Assembly: GCF_041381155.1 (NCBI RefSeq)
Contig: NC_091137.1
Span: 16,797,765-16,861,764 of the forward strand
DNA: 64,000 nt
Direction of reading: 5' to 3'
Source: Argopecten irradians
Lineage: Eukaryota; Mollusca; Bivalvia; Pectinida; Pectinidae
This document shows positions 1 through 13,715 of the stretch, piece by piece. Within the stretch, counting starts at the first letter, position 1. Every line of letters starts with the position of its first letter. Under the pieces are notes generated by a model. It was given only the letters and a program-made list of their open reading frames with translations, had not been told where the DNA came from and did no database searches. A program made the translations under genes and the position numbers.

Positions 1-1047
1 TTGTTGAGAAAATGACGTTTTTTGGCGCGACAGATGTAACACGCACCTGTATGCGGTTTCAGTTAAAGTGTCACTGTGGTCATACTGAACACCACATGGC
101 GGTAAAATTTGACAAAGAGATTCCCCAAACACGAACTATCATAATGTCATTTCGTTATAATGAATTGTGACGTCATACTTCAAAATGGTGGACTTTGTTT
201 GTAGACTTGCCGATCGACAGATCCGAAGAGAAAAGATAATAAAGTGAAAAAACACAAATACACACAGTACAAAACGGTACTAATACATGAGATAGAGACA
301 TGAATTGTTAATATAAAAATACGTTTTTCTTCTATTTTAATAACATGTCAGAAAATATAGACTGCGACGTCGTTCTACTTTTTTATCGAACAAAACCTTT
401 GTCTTGCAGAAATGACACAAAATGAAATTTTTAGATTGACTGTTCTATCACGCAAGTTCACGACGTTGAAAAATGACTTTATATTAGGAAGTATGTTTTC
501 TATTCAGAATAAAAAAATACGTTTTTGCTCAAATATACGTGTGCGAAATCTCTACTGAAAATTCAAAAAAGTATTCGAAAAATTGCGTTTTTTCTTTGTC
601 TTGCAGGTTTGCCGAATGTCGGAAATGACGTCAATTGCGCTCGTCATGTTATAAGATAATGACATCTTTTACATTCAATAACGTTACATAAAAGTGACCG
701 AACATTGTGCGCGACGTCACTGTAGTTTTTTTTAAACATAACCATGGTCTTTCGCCATCTTTAGGACTAAAACGACAGATTATGTACGTCTAGAATATTT
801 GTGTATCTTTGCTAGATCTATTACCTTTTCATAATATCCAATATTTTATGAGTCACGTTCGTAAGATATTATGTGAACAAATTCACCGAACAACAAAGCC
901 ATTCTGTTTTAAAATGATACAATCATTACTGTTCCTATTTATCTAACTGTTTGGTAATGACAATATTAAACTTTTAATTACCAATAAACCTTATTCGAAT
1001 ATTTAAATGAGAGCCAGGAAGGTTAGTTTCGTTTAGATTGTACTTAC
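1..1047. other. Left-edge non-coding stretch
   Basis: AT-rich sequence with scattered GACGT/TGACGTCA words and loosely repeated blocks containing TACGTTTTT and TTTGTCTTGCAG. I find no exon here that continues the NRF-like gene, whose remaining C-terminal exons should lie further left, outside the window. Confidence 0.5.
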
Positions 1048-4000
1048 AAATACAGAGGAACAAGCAGCAACGGACTCACTATGTAAAACTGCATATCATT
1101 GGCTAGATACCAAGTTACTCCCAGGCACTGAAACCGTCACATCAAGCCATTACAAATAAAAGGTTTACCCGGATACTATGTTATATCTCAAACAACGATA
1201 TAACATCGATAGCATTTCATTAACATTTAAAAGTTTGATGAGAATTTTCTTATACACCAAGGAAGGAAAATTACAACGAGACAACAATTCAATATACATG
1301 TAATATGAATCGTGGTTACTAAGTAATCGAAAAGAATAACTACACCCACCTGAAAATCAAGTAGTCATTTCATTGGAATAGGTGAGAATACATTATTTGC
1401 ATCGAAAATAATCACAACTTTCCGAAAGAGAATTAATTATTTTCCGTACTTACCATTTTATCAGAGTGAACAAAGTTATTCACATACAGAAGGTTTGTCC
1501 ACCACGTGGTTGAACAGGAATCGATCTCAAATCCGTCTTTCGGCCATTCAGGTCCGTCGCCAAGGTAACGAGTTAGCGTGGCACTGATCATCAATATCAG
1601 CATGTAAGCCGGGGTAAGTCTATGAGAAAAACAGATTAAATGAAATAACGAAGAACAATGAACAACAAATTAGCATCCATTCCATTGCATATATTCGTTA
1701 AAAAGATCATAAGCTGATAATTATTATTTCAATAATCAATTTGATAAAAGGCCTACCTCCAAAATCGATGAAAGTAGAACAAGAACCAGTTAATCCTTCC
1801 CTTTTCTTTCGTCATCTCTTTCATGAACACATACGCCACGAGTAGGCCGCTGTATAGAATTCATGTCAAACGTTAAAGTCACATTGGATAAAAGAAAAGC
1901 AGGGAATATAATGACATTGTTGTGTTAATTTTTTCTTACAACATATCTCATTCCTTTATAATTCAATTTTGCTTGTTACGAGCATTTTCATTGGCTTAAA
2001 AATTTAATACTTTAATTATCAGCCCTTAAAGGAAAAATGACGGCGTAATGATTTCATAGACAAAAGAGTCCCAAAATGAATTTTGAGTATTGAAGAGATT
2101 ATCTATAGTAAATTTGATTATAAGGATTAATTTGAATAAATTTGTTATGTTATGGAGATATAACACAAATATCTGAGTGTGCTCTCATCATAAACGGCTT
2201 TGCGGTTTATTTAGAGTACAATCAGATTTTAATCTTTAAATAAACAAAACAGCTGCAGGTTTGACGTCAATAAGGTTTCTATAGATTAATTTTGATCATT
2301 GAAAACTTCACAGCGGAACTCCTTTATAGAAGAACTTGCTGAAATATACAGAAAATTTGAATATGACAGGAAAAATGAAGATTATGCAAGAACGCTTACC
2401 TCATAGTGAAGAAAGTATCGACGGACATCAAGCCATTGAGTATCACCATGAAGGTCCAGCGGGATACCACAGAGTAGAAATAGGAAAAGTTTTCTGTGCG
2501 CATTCAGAATTCAGAACATTATTATGGAAAGGTTTCTGTGCACATTCACAAATACAGAACAAAATTAGGGGAAGGTTTCTGTGCACATTCACAAATACAG
2601 AACAAAATAAGGGGAAGGTTTCTGTACAAATTCACAAACACAGAACAAAGTTAGGGGAAGGTTTCTGTACAAATTCACAAATACAGAACAAATACAATGT
2701 AAATTTAAAGGGGAAGTTTTTGTACATATTTTTTCAACCGTATTTGTAATAGTACTGAAGAAATCTTTGTGACACAATATGGTATTTTAATTTAAAATCT
2801 TTGTGATTTCAAATAATATGTCGATTGGTAATTTGTAATCTGCGCAAAATTTGGCAAGCAATTCAAATGAGTTTCATAAAATTCCAAAAAAGGGTTTAAT
2901 ATACACTTTATTTCTCAAAATAATATGCATGGATGGTAAAAGTTTATCTTTATTTTGTTGTTTTCAAATATCAACTTTACGTTTCATTTATGTTCTAACG
3001 ATCGAGGTTATTTGATAAGACAAACTTTTGTATATTTTTTTTAGAAAGATACAATAATTTCATTGAGCTACATAAAGCTAGACAAATACAACATAATGTG
3101 ATTTTTTCGAGGTATTTTGATAGCAGAATCCTTGAAGACTTACGGATATAGACGGCGGTAAATGAATACGTGTGTCCGAGAATGACCCAGGCCATGCTGA
3201 GGAAACGTATTCCATTAATGGCCCCGAGGGCACCTCCTTGTTCGGTATTTAACAGCTTTTTCCCATTGGTCCACACGGAGAAGGATAAAAGTAGTTTCAC
3301 CAGGATTCCTAAATAGCAAAATGACACTTCAATGATTAATGTTTTTTTGCAGTATAAATACATATTGCTGACATTATTTGCCATTTTGTATTGGGGCTTT
3401 CATATATTTGCCATTACACACAGCTTACTGAATATGATAAGCTAAAAACAACGATTGAATAAGTTTAAAATAGATGAAAAACGACATAATTAAACAATAT
3501 AAAGAATTCCTCGGATACAATTATTCGTAAAAATAAAATAGCCAACCCGATAGCGTATAGTATCAGTAACCGGATGTAATTTTCTTTTAAGTCGAGTTCA
3601 AGTATTGATATTTTCGTAAATCTTAGATGCTGCGAAAATGGATTTGATTGTAATATTTCTAGAAAAAGAGAGGATAAAAACAATGCTCGAATTATAATGT
3701 TTCTAAATCTATATTGGAAAGTACAGGGTATCCACAATATCATTGTTAGAATATAATACCTCTAAATGGTTCTGTTGTAACAAAAGCTTGGGTACATCGC
3801 TATATGTTATGTCACTGTTTAATATATTTCAAAAACCGGCGACTATTTGTTACTTTGCATTGTTGACGTGAGCAATATCAATTCCTAAGGTATTCTTACA
3901 TGTTATATACATGTGTACATTCAAGAAACATCATGTATAAGCGGTACTTCATACTTTAAGTTCATTACCGTCGACAAATAAAACAAAAGACAGAAAAAAA

Positions 4001-7000
4001 TAATTGTGTAAGCTAACCATCGCTGCAGTTTTGTTCTTTTTGTTTTGGTGGGGCAGTTTCAGGGTCTTCGGTAGGAGCGGTCGGGTATATCTTCGGAACG
4101 TGGTCGGTCATTGCAGACTTTTTGTACTCTTCGGAGTCAATTGAATAGATAATGGAGGGAAATTCCGTCTTTTTTTCACCTTCACTGATCTCAGGTATCG
4201 GAGCTCGAACGTCATGAATTGTCTTCGGGATTTCTTGGCATTTTTCTGTGGTCTTTTTGTTGCTCCGGCATTGACTTCGTAGTATGTCAAAAGCCGTCGA
4301 AATTACCATCAGGAATGCAAAAAATCCGCAAATACTCCTACAAGTAACAGGATACAATGATTAAGTAATTACGGTACAGTTTACATAGAAATATCTTACG
4401 GTTAATTAATTGTTCGCATTCCTTTGCTTTAATAAAATATGTTTACACTTAAATGACTTGTCAGTTTTCTCGACAAAAGTGAGTAGGCAGTAAATAAAAA
4501 GGTGAAAAAAAATTAAAAAGAACCTTAAATGGATAATTTCCTTTTTATTTTTGAATATCGCATCTCTTAGATTATATGTCTCTTATGAAGTATTTAAAAG
4601 AAGGAGAAGGAAGAGAGTTACACGTAGGTTTAGAATGAATATTTCAATGCATGTCTTCAACCCTCTTATTTTATAAAACAGGGGTAGATTTTCGTCGAAC
4701 AGTCGTAATAGATTGTGATTTGACATAAGTTTGACCTATATCTATGTGTTCGCCAAAGGATGAAGATGCTCCACCACTGACAGAGCTTAATCGATTCTCT
4801 TGATTTGACCAATAACTGATATTTAATCGTGTATATACGTGTCTAATTTACACAAAATTACACATTAAATAATTAAATGCGTAATCAGTATTTCATTCCA
4901 TATAGGGCATGATACCATGGATTTTTTATCGGGACGGAAATAATGATTTTATATTCTTATCTTGAATTAAAATAAGTAGCTTTTGTTACTGAAGAAAATT
5001 ACTAATTCATTTGCTGCTGTTTTGATAGAGAAACAATACCATTCGTCAGCGGTGGAGCATCTTTAATTAATCTTCAGCCTTGTTTATTACTTTGCATTTT
5101 CCCTTTCCCTTTTACATAAAGTGCTGTATTTCATTGCATAATTTGAAACTTACAATGCAATGATAGCCTTTGTGTCATATGCAGTTTCAGTGGGGCTGCA
5201 GGATGCTTGTGATGCGTATATAGGGGTATCGCCGGCGGGAATTGATGACAACACTACAAAAACAAGCATGTTATATCGCTTATAATCATCTCATATTATC
5301 AAACATTCACAGGTGTGTCTTTGAAATTCAAAGCTAACTATACAACTTTATATTAACACTCCTTGTACACTAGCTGTAGGCGTTATATATACTCATTTAC
5401 ATAAGCATATAATTCACGGCCGCGAAGTGCAAACAAAGTTACCCAGTATAAAACAGGCGCATGCGTTGAACAAGAGTTGCCACACTTATAGAAAAGAACA
5501 TAGCAGATTCATCATATGGGAGAAGGAGAAATTGACAAAGGCGATATTGACATTTCACTCTAAATCATGATCAAGTGACCCATGTGAATATAGAACGCGC
5601 CAATGCCTTACTGACATTGAATGGTATCAAAATAATCTCCATGGCCACAGGCAGAGATTCACGTTTCAGCTTTGTTAACGATTTATAAAGATTTTTATTT
5701 TTAGTTATGATTGATTTAATCGTATTATAATGGTACATAGTTACTTATGAAAAATAACAATATTCTGACTGTTTCGAAATATTGGAAGCCACTTGATGAC
5801 GTCACAAAAGAAAGAAAATGATACCATATCATATATTACGTCATGGGGTAATATAGGCTGATAAAATGGCGGTTATTCCTTATAACATCAATAATATAAA
5901 AACATTTATACGGAAATTCTATAATTAAAAATATAATGAGACTTGAAAATACATTTTGTAAGTATGCAAATTAATATTAAAGTCTAAGTAATCTGTACAC
6001 TACATTTAATGCACATTCTATATGCGTATGCTATGTTCTTAATGATTCACGGAAAGAGAAAATACATCTTAGCTAAGCTCAAACAGACAAAAGTGGTGAA
6101 ACTTTAGCTGATCGTCTTTTCAACAAAATCGTACATTATATAAACACCCTTAGTGACGTTTCTACATATATATACACGTACATTGTTTTATTTTTTTAGA
6201 TGAGAATTACGCGTTTGCCGCAAGCGCGTTAACTCAACAGTAGTTTACCTCCTTACTGGATACAGAAAATATGTGATCTGGAGCTGTTACATCGAAGTCA
6301 ATGACATTTCATATTAATTATATCACTTACATGCATTGATAAGTGTAATCATATCATATTCGCCACACGTAGCTGGAACACAAAGACCTTCCTTCATAAT
6401 AAGTGGGAATCCCTGTAATGTAAATCATATGACATATCATGCAAAATGTCAAAATATGTGGGGTTTTTTCAGAGTGTCGAAGTGCTTTAAAGCAACTTAT
6501 TTCATTCATTCATGCATTCATTTATTGATTGTTGATTAATTGATTGATTGATTGATTAATTGATTGATTGATTCATTGATTGATTCATTCATTCATTCAT
6601 TCATTTATTAATTAAATCAATCAATCAGTTAATCTTTTAATTAATAAATTAATAAATAAATACCGTATTTTTCATTATTTATGCGCCGGGTTAAAAAATC
6701 ACAAATATCATAATAATGGGATACATTGTATTACTATCAATTAATATCAAAAATTTGTTTTGTTTATTTTATCATTCATTCCATGATTTCAATCAATCCC
6801 TACCTGTATTGATGCCGGGACACTGACTAGGCAGTACCTAGTGGTGAACTCGGAGGCTTCAATGTTAAGACACTGGTCATATCTACCAGGGAAATACACA
6901 TTACCGTCGAGGATGCCCGCCCGGAGCTTTCCCATGCTGTCTAGCACTGCAAAGTAGGGACAGTACATACATTAATAGAAACGTTTGTTTTTGGAACAAT

Positions 7001-8432
7001 CATATTGTGTAACAAACACATCCATAACACTTTTATGGCAAACACTGACAATGTATACTGTACTATTTAGGGACGTATATTTCATATTTTTTATACTGTT
7101 GCGTTAAATTATTTATTTTAATAAAGTTTTTTTTTCGTCTTCTTTTTCATTTGTTGTCATCAGAATGCATTATAGAATATACTGTCTTTATATTTCAATA
7201 GGAATTGACCTTAAACCGAGAAATATCAAGCACATATATTGAAATGAACATGGAATATATTGTATGGATTAGCATTTACTTCATCATCCGATATAGTAGG
7301 TATATAGTACTCTGGCCACAAGTCTTTAGAATATTGAAAACATCATTCTTTGATTATGTGTGTCTCTACTACAGATATATTGATATGATTCATAGGTTTC
7401 AATATTTCCTTATTTGCTTTTTTAATTGAGCTTTTTTTCAAAGAATAAGATTATGTTAGGTTCACTTTGAAAAATATGAAGTGACAAATGGAAGCCTCAA
7501 AAATTAATAACTGAGAATTAATATTATTCGTGGATTTCGTGTCCTTGAAGATATATTTGTCTCTGTGGTTTTCGCGACAACAATATATTTATGACAATTG
7601 TGTACTATACCGAATAAGTTGCTTATTTTTGTATGTTCAACCTAAATCATTACTTTATTACACATCGTATTCCCTCTTTTTCATTCTCGAAGACTCAAGA
7701 CCTATAAACATTCCAAACAATTTGTGTGTTAGAATGATATTTAATGGGCTTACTTTGTATAGCTGTCATCGAGCCTTGTGTAAGTGACGTCATCATTAAT
7801 CCGAGATCCTGGAGACAGAGGGGGGACACACCGAGGGATGCTATCATGGCAGCGGGGTCAACTGTCATATTGCTTAAGTTGGCTGTTTCCAGGAAAGCTT
7901 GAAGGTCAGCGGGACCGTTACCGAGGATTTCAGTGAGGATGTCTGTGACATCTTCACCCGCAGTTAAAGTGAGATTTTGAAGAATATTATCTATAATCGG
8001 TCTGGTGACATCTGTAAATCCCGCACCCATCCCCGTCAGGAGCCCCTCAACGGCAGGTGATGATATTGATGAATCGCCCAATGAAGACAGAAACTGGAGA
8101 AACTTTAGAACATTGTATAACATATCCAAATCTGCACCTTCTACTCCAGGAATTGTGACATTCTTAGATTGAGCGAACTCCAGTAGTTGTAAAATTGTAT
8201 CGAAATCTATCTGGTCTAAAATGTTCGATGTCCTATTCAGGAATGAAAACGAATCCTTTATATTGCTAGAGAAATTCAAACCTGACGAAATGGACGTGGC
8301 GAAATTCATAATTCCTTTTGTATAGATGTCCTGGGGGAAATTGTTAGTGGTGTTAGTCTGGCTAAAGTACTGGCCATTGGTAAAAGTCACTGTGATGGCC
8401 AACGCCAACACAACCTCCAGGAAACGCGACAT
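1048..8432 (-). CDS. NRF-6-like (nose resistant to fluoxetine) membrane acyltransferase, C-terminus missing
   Basis: Ten coding exons, read right to left: 8432-7754, 6946-6804, 6412-6331, 5253-5154, 4337-4018, 3308-3144, 2493-2400, 1849-1757, 1619-1454 and 1127-1048. All have GT-AG borders and consistent phase (about 640 codons, 3' end beyond the left edge). The start is the ATG opening a signal peptide (MSRFLEVVLALAITV). Exon 1 adds an N-glycosylation-rich luminal segment, and exons 1-4 carry the NRF domain (ILDGNVYFPGRYDQCLNI; GLCVPATCGEYD). A transmembrane helix (ICGFFAFLMVI) follows, then a charged cytoplasmic-type linker. The acyltransferase-3 domain then starts (NGIRFLSMAWVILGHTY; SVDTFFTM; WYLANDMQFY). 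The His after the helix matches the family's conserved catalytic-type His. The family is known for multi-pass membrane proteins implicated in lipid or drug uptake in C. elegans; substrate here is unknown. Introns hold a 43-bp array, a MITE and a microsatellite. Confidence 0.93.
1940..2240 (+). repeat. Dispersed repeat family R, copy 1
   Basis: Shares ordered blocks with copies near 38.3-38.7 kb and, inverted, near 40.0-40.3 kb: TTTTGCTTGTTACGAG, GGCGTAATGATTTCAT, then GGAGATATAACACAAAT and TGAGTGTG followed by a GGTTTAT palindrome. It lies in an intron of the NRF-like gene. No coding capacity was seen, so it is probably non-autonomous. Confidence 0.6.
2480..2720. repeat. 43-bp minisatellite abutting NRF exon 7
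   Basis: About five units of 43 bp, with the motif CTGTGCACATTC starting at 2494, 2536, 2579, 2622 and 2665, and a decayed sixth near 2719. The unit contains the splice acceptor of exon 7 (minus strand GCACAG at 2494-2499) plus its first exon bases. The unit nearest the exon is the working acceptor, and the others run upstream into the intron. Confidence 0.85.
4764..5062. mobile_element. TTAA-type MITE, family 1
   Basis: Terminal inverted repeats AGATGCTCCACC at the left and GGTGGAGCATCT at the right, followed by TTAA at 5063-5066; the left TTAA is eroded. It is about 300 bp, has no ORF and lies in an intron of the NRF-like gene. Other copies are at 39.2, 40.3 and 49.1 kb. The TTAA target suggests mobilisation by a piggyBac-like transposase. 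Confidence 0.75.
6501..6662. repeat. Tetranucleotide microsatellite
   Basis: Runs of ATTG/ATTC-type tetramers (ATTCATTCATT, TTGATTGATTG) grading into an AT-rich tail, in an NRF-gene intron. The switch between TTGA and TTCA runs gives it internal inverted symmetry. Confidence 0.9.
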
Positions 8433-8496
8433 CGTCAGTTCCTGAAAATATTACTCCCAAATTTATTTCGAAGACCTAACGATCAAGAATGATCTG

Positions 8497-8535
8497 CCTT
8501 TTTATAGTTCTCTGTGACGTGTCTATCTGACGTCA
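8497..8535 (-). promoter_or_regulatory. TATA box and CRE upstream of the NRF-like gene
   Basis: On the minus strand a TATA motif (CTATAAAAAGG, 8507-8497) lies about 65 bp before the start codon at 8432, which leaves room for a short 5' leader. A perfect palindromic CRE (TGACGTCA, 8528-8535) lies about 20 bp further upstream. The motifs are seen directly; activity is inferred. Confidence 0.6.
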
Positions 8536-11060
8536 TTAACCCTTAAAAGGTAAGGGTTGATGGCCCTGAAGTAGAAAGCATGGTGTTTTTACCACCTTAC
8601 TGTACAGTCTCCATTTTACAATAGTACCGGGGCGTTGTCTGCAATACACATGTATCTGTACGGAAAATAAATGTTCCCGATTAGGGTGGTTGAAGTTAGG
8701 AAGTTAGTTTTCTACACGGGGAGTAATTGCATGACAACTACTCATACTATATATTTCCAAATGAAAGTTAACAATACTCGTTGTCTCGTCATGTCTGTTT
8801 TCATATATTGTCATTTAAATTTGAAAAGACCCAGTAGTTTGATCTTACTTGCGATACCTGGGTGCAGTGACCTAGCTCCACGGAAAGGCTAACAAGTATT
8901 ACTAAATATTTTTGCATATTTAGTAATTCATACGCATGTACTGAAATATTGCCTAATTTGTACACCATGTATTAGAACTTTTATTGATAAAACGTGTTTT
9001 TCTCGGCATAACGCTTAAACTGGCCATATTTATTTTTATTGAATTGTTGATATTGAAGTTTAATATGTGGTAGCCTTTGTTGATGTTTACTTATCTTCAT
9101 ACTTTCCGAGGTTATATTGATTAATATGGAAACCTTAAACATCCATATGAAGATCAACAATTATTCATCGTTGTAATAGAATAGTAATTCATAAACCAGT
9201 TATCAATTGTGAATTGGCGTGATTTGTTTGCGCTTTCTTTTCTTTATTTTATACACACTAGTAAGATTTCGTGGTTGTTTTAGTTTGCCATGTATTACTC
9301 ATTTATATGTGGATATGAAGGGTAGAGATTTTCTAACCAAAGGTAACAAATCGTTAGGCCTCGGGCTTTACAACATTTTGTGATTCCGAGGTTGAAATAC
9401 ACCTTTTTCATATCAACCCAATGTTGCTTGGTGATGAAATGACGTGGTATCAATACTGGCTGGTGATGAAAATAGTGTATTAAAGTCAACCTTGAAAAAT
9501 AACGCACTTTGAAAAATGATTTCAAATTGCGTTTAATATGATGGAAGTCAATTTTTAAATGTTGATGAAATGACATGATGTCACCTTTGGCGTTAAATCA
9601 TATAAATGGAACAGCTTCCGTACCAGGCGATGAGTCACGATTGAATCACTTGGGGATTCTATGACAAAGACGGGATGCGGAGAAGAGATTTAATGGAAAT
9701 ATTTTGCAACAAAACCAGAAAACAGTATAAAAAGGAATACATATTCATTTTATAACTATGTTGAATAACGATGATTGAACCCGTGTAGGTTTTATATAAA
9801 CAAGCTTTAATAAAAATCAGTAAACATCTACATGGAAAAGACTACACGCCACATTGAATTCATGATAAATAGTGTGAGAAAGAGAGATCAGAATATAATT
9901 AAGTCTGGGTGATTTACCTAAGATAAATAAAATTCAATACGAATAACCTTGTCAAATTCATTTAAAAGGGTTTCACCTAAAACAGCTATTTTGCGAATGA
10001 TACGTTTCATGGAGGACAATGTACATGTATGTAAACAGCAGGTTATTTACCGGACGGTCAAGGTGGGTTTGGGGTGAAACTCCGACACAGGTGAAACGGT
10101 CAGTATTAAACATGATGATGGCTTTTGTGTCTGTACATATCAAATTACACATAATCTGAAATTGATCTTATAACATCAACACGTTTTTCGTTGGAATCGT
10201 TTCACAGATCAGGTTTGGAAATCATCATTCATATAACATAAACAAGTTTTCCAGATCACAAAATCAGTCAGATACTTGATAAATGATAAGGATCTTTAAT
10301 TTCAGGCATTTGGAGTATCTGTCAGATTTAACCCGTTGATGATCGTGGTGTATCAATATTGCATTTGTTGCGTGACAACTACGAAATAATAAAATTCAGT
10401 ATCTTTAAATATGTATATTTTATAATGAATGTGTGGTTTTTATTTGTAATATTATCTACAAGAATAGTCCAATTCAATAATCTGTATATAACTTATCACA
10501 AATGTTAAATGATTTAATTAAAAAAAAAACATTTAAAAGAATCCAACGCAAAACTTAAAACGTCAAAAAATAATTAAGTACATGTACAGACTAATTCCGT
10601 TTTCCGCCGTCATTACTAATATCCCGTATGAGTCAGATAACGCCTTTAAGCCAATGCATGTACAGTAGGACTCAAGGTTAAACAACTTACGTCTTTGGAG
10701 CTCTACCAAATTTGGTTAAATATTTGTCATAAGAACAGACCACTTGAAGTTTGTATAGAGAATATTTACTATGAGACATGTCTTTATATGTTTAAGATAT
10801 TTTCTTGTGCCCTACAAGGGGTCATCCTATATCCTGACACAGAATATTACTCAATAACAGATATATGAATATGTCTATATATACCATTGTTACCATAGAA
10901 GGGATATCAACACTCTTACTAAAACGAAATGAAGAAGTACTCTGCTAATCAAGTGTCACGCTAATATCAATCAATACAAAGAAGAATTGTCGAAACAATT
11001 TATGAGTTTCCCTGCTTTATTTCTCATTGTATTTTATGTAACGAGTCTGTAGACGAGCCT
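8536..11060. other. Intergenic, no gene recognised
   Basis: Upstream flank of the NRF-like gene. The short open stretches here (such as 9295-9576) lack splice context, domain signature or composition that would support a gene. I see only AT-rich unique-looking DNA. Confidence 0.5.
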
Positions 11061-11064
11061 CGAA

Positions 11065-11250
11065 GTTCAGCAGTTTAGATGACACGACATATTTCAAAAA
11101 ACATTCCACCTCTGGGTCATGAGTTTGAATCCATGTTTGGCAATTGCTAGGTGATGACTGCTGGTGATTTCTGTTCGGGTACTCAGGTTTTATTCCATCT
11201 CCTAAACACGTCTAAACTTCGTTTAGCAAAAACACTCTCAAAACGAAGGG
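11065..11250 (+). mobile_element. Decayed tRNA-derived SINE
   Basis: Matches the intact SINE at 62.6 kb in order: a B-box-like part (CACCTCTGGGTCATGAG, TTTGAATCC), then the central domain (TTCGGGTACTCAGG). The A-box half and the 3' tail are eroded, so it is an old copy. Confidence 0.6.
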
Positions 11251-12592
11251 AATAAATTTACTTATCAATTCAATACAAATGAAAATCTTACTTATCCTTT
11301 TTTAACGAATTTATTTTAGTGGATACCAAATGCAATATGTCTTTCAAAAGCAAATATTTATGTTCTATTATCGTTATCCACAAACAAAAATAATCCATTG
11401 AATTGGACCGGAGTCATATACATGTACCTTAAATATCTGATCTCATTGTGACCTTCAGTTATGACCAATAAAGACATCCATTTCCATAGTCATCGCTGTG
11501 TTTTAAAATATTTAAACAAGACAATTTAGACGTATAATTTCTACCAATGACATTTGTATTGTAAATGTAATTGATTAATATTAAAATCACTATAATCGAT
11601 AAACAAGGCTAAATATGAACGATATTTGCAATATTGTAATGTGTGGACACTTTGGAAAGTCAATTGCTTTAGAAGGTTTCAAATAAAGGTTTCAGTGAAA
11701 CCAATTTGGATACCATACCAATTGACATGAAACTTGTCTGATCTAATAGCCTAGACTGCACACATATGGTGATCGAGAATGCGGTACCTACTTCATATAC
11801 TTCTTTTACCGGATGTTTTTCAGTCTGATCATTATTTCTAAAGGCAATCGTAAATGTTATAAATGGATATTTAGAAAATATGTTCGGCAACAAAGCCTGT
11901 ATTGTAGAGTTACATGCAAGTAATTGCGCATTTCACAATGTTTTGTTGTCCTTTCTCTAGTTACGTTGCGAAATACCTATCAAGTATTTTGTACATATAT
12001 GGTAAGTTCGATATCAGGGACAGTCTACCTTATACTTAATTAGAGTGTCTCCCTACTTTCGTCTATGTGCGTGCCATCACTAACACACACCAAGGTTCAT
12101 GTATAGGGTAAAACTAGTCTCATCTTATTTTTGCAAACCTATTCATGCTTCTTTCGTTCAATATAATAAAGGAAACCTGATCAATGGTTATTACATGACT
12201 GCATGTCTAATAGTAGACATGCAGTTATTTGTCAAGTTTAGTTTTAATTATGAGGAGATATGCAAACAAGTGTGAGAAGTGATCACACTAGCGTAGATAA
12301 CATGTATTAGTATACCTCACCGATGAGTCACAGTCGCTGATTGGTCGACGCTTCCGTCCGAGGAAATGTATTAATATTCTTATGATAAAGGATACAGATA
12401 ACACAATTACACTCCATATAATGTTTATATAATGTAACATGCTAAAGGGAGTTGATTTGGGCTGAAAGATACGGTAGGTCTAACTTCTGATTTAACTCTA
12501 TCTGTAACGTTAGCCCAATACGGCAACAGTGTTTTGGGCAAACAATACAAGTCTAGCCATTACGTTAGACTTGTATTCTAGTGCGAGTAAAG
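11251..12592. other. Intergenic, no gene recognised
   Basis: AT-rich. A small inverted repeat (CAAGTCTAGCC...TTAGACTTG, 12549-12574) leads into the hairpin that follows. No coding evidence was found. Confidence 0.5.
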
Positions 12593-12664
12593 CAGTTTAC
12601 CCGCGGCAAGTCATATTTCCCTCGGGCTCCGCCCTCGGGAAATATAACATGCCTGGGGTAAACA
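12593..12664. repeat. Hairpin with CCCTCGGG arms
   Basis: Arms of about 35 bp: GTTTACCC and TATTTCCCTCGGGC on the left, then GCCCTCGGGAAATATA and GGGGTAAAC on the right, with a 2-4 base loop. Related GGGAAATAACCCC words occur at 50.5 kb, so this is probably a dispersed repeat. Confidence 0.65.
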
Positions 12665-13690
12665 AAGCGTCATGTCTCCCTACCGTCAGGGCAATAAATG
12701 TATATTGTACCATATATAGTCAGGATTATATTTTATGTATGCTTACGCTTTTATAAACAGGATGTTCAGACATATCTTTGTTCGTCAAGTCTTTTAATAA
12801 TGTGATGGATTTTGCAGTTTAATTTGAAAATATAAATTAACAAACTTGGTATCATATCCCCTCGTTATGCTTATGTTAAAAGTGCACTTTTAATATCATT
12901 GATATGCATTGTCTGGTTTTATAATCCAACGTTGTATAATCAGAACAATGCTCGAGATGAAATACTGACTTTGCTGGTCTGTGAGACTGATATTGATTAT
13001 TTGTTTGTGTGTGAGATTTTGGCCTGAAGAACATGCATATATTTCCATGTGAATGTATTTATAAAAAGTTCATGACACATTTCATCTTTTTATGACACTT
13101 CAATTATGTTTTCCTAATATTTACTAAATGTATCTTTGCATTGCATTGTTCTTGAGCGGAACAGTATCTGTCTGTCAAGTTTTTGCATTTAAGGTATATA
13201 AATGTTATGAGATCACAGAAAGGCATATTGTTATTGAATTTTCAATATTGATACAAATATCGAAGCACTATAGTGAGATTGAATTTTGCTTTTTGAAAAA
13301 AAAAAGTTGTTTTTGTTGTTTTTGTTGTTTCTCGAAGCAGTTTCATTAAGACTTCAATTTGAAAAAGAGAACAGAACAGACAAGAAGGTTGGACGGTACA
13401 TATGTGTCTTAATTCTTCATTCTGTTGAACTATCCACATACGTAAATCTACACAGAGCCTGGATATCAAAATGACGCAAGGAAAAATAAACCAAAACCGA
13501 CCTTAGTGTATGTTTCTATTTGATATGGTATTTAACATGGTTTTACTCACAGTGACTATTACACAGTGAAAACTAACAATGATAATTTTGAATAAAGTAT
13601 ATGTAATACCGTTAGGTAGAAAACGATATAATATCATTATAAAGACGAAAACTGAATAATGAACTTCATTCCAAAAAATTGAAAGATTTG
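12665..13690. other. Intergenic, no gene recognised
   Basis: AT-rich flank downstream of gene A. A TTTTTGTTG run near 13310 yields spurious open frames on both strands. No gene is supported. Confidence 0.5.
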
Positions 13691-13715
13691 TTTATTTGTA
13701 TTTACCATTTACATT

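Noticed and set aside
2336-2749. Plus-strand open frame of 137 codons
   Set aside because: It is antisense to NRF exon 7 and is made largely of the 43-bp array.
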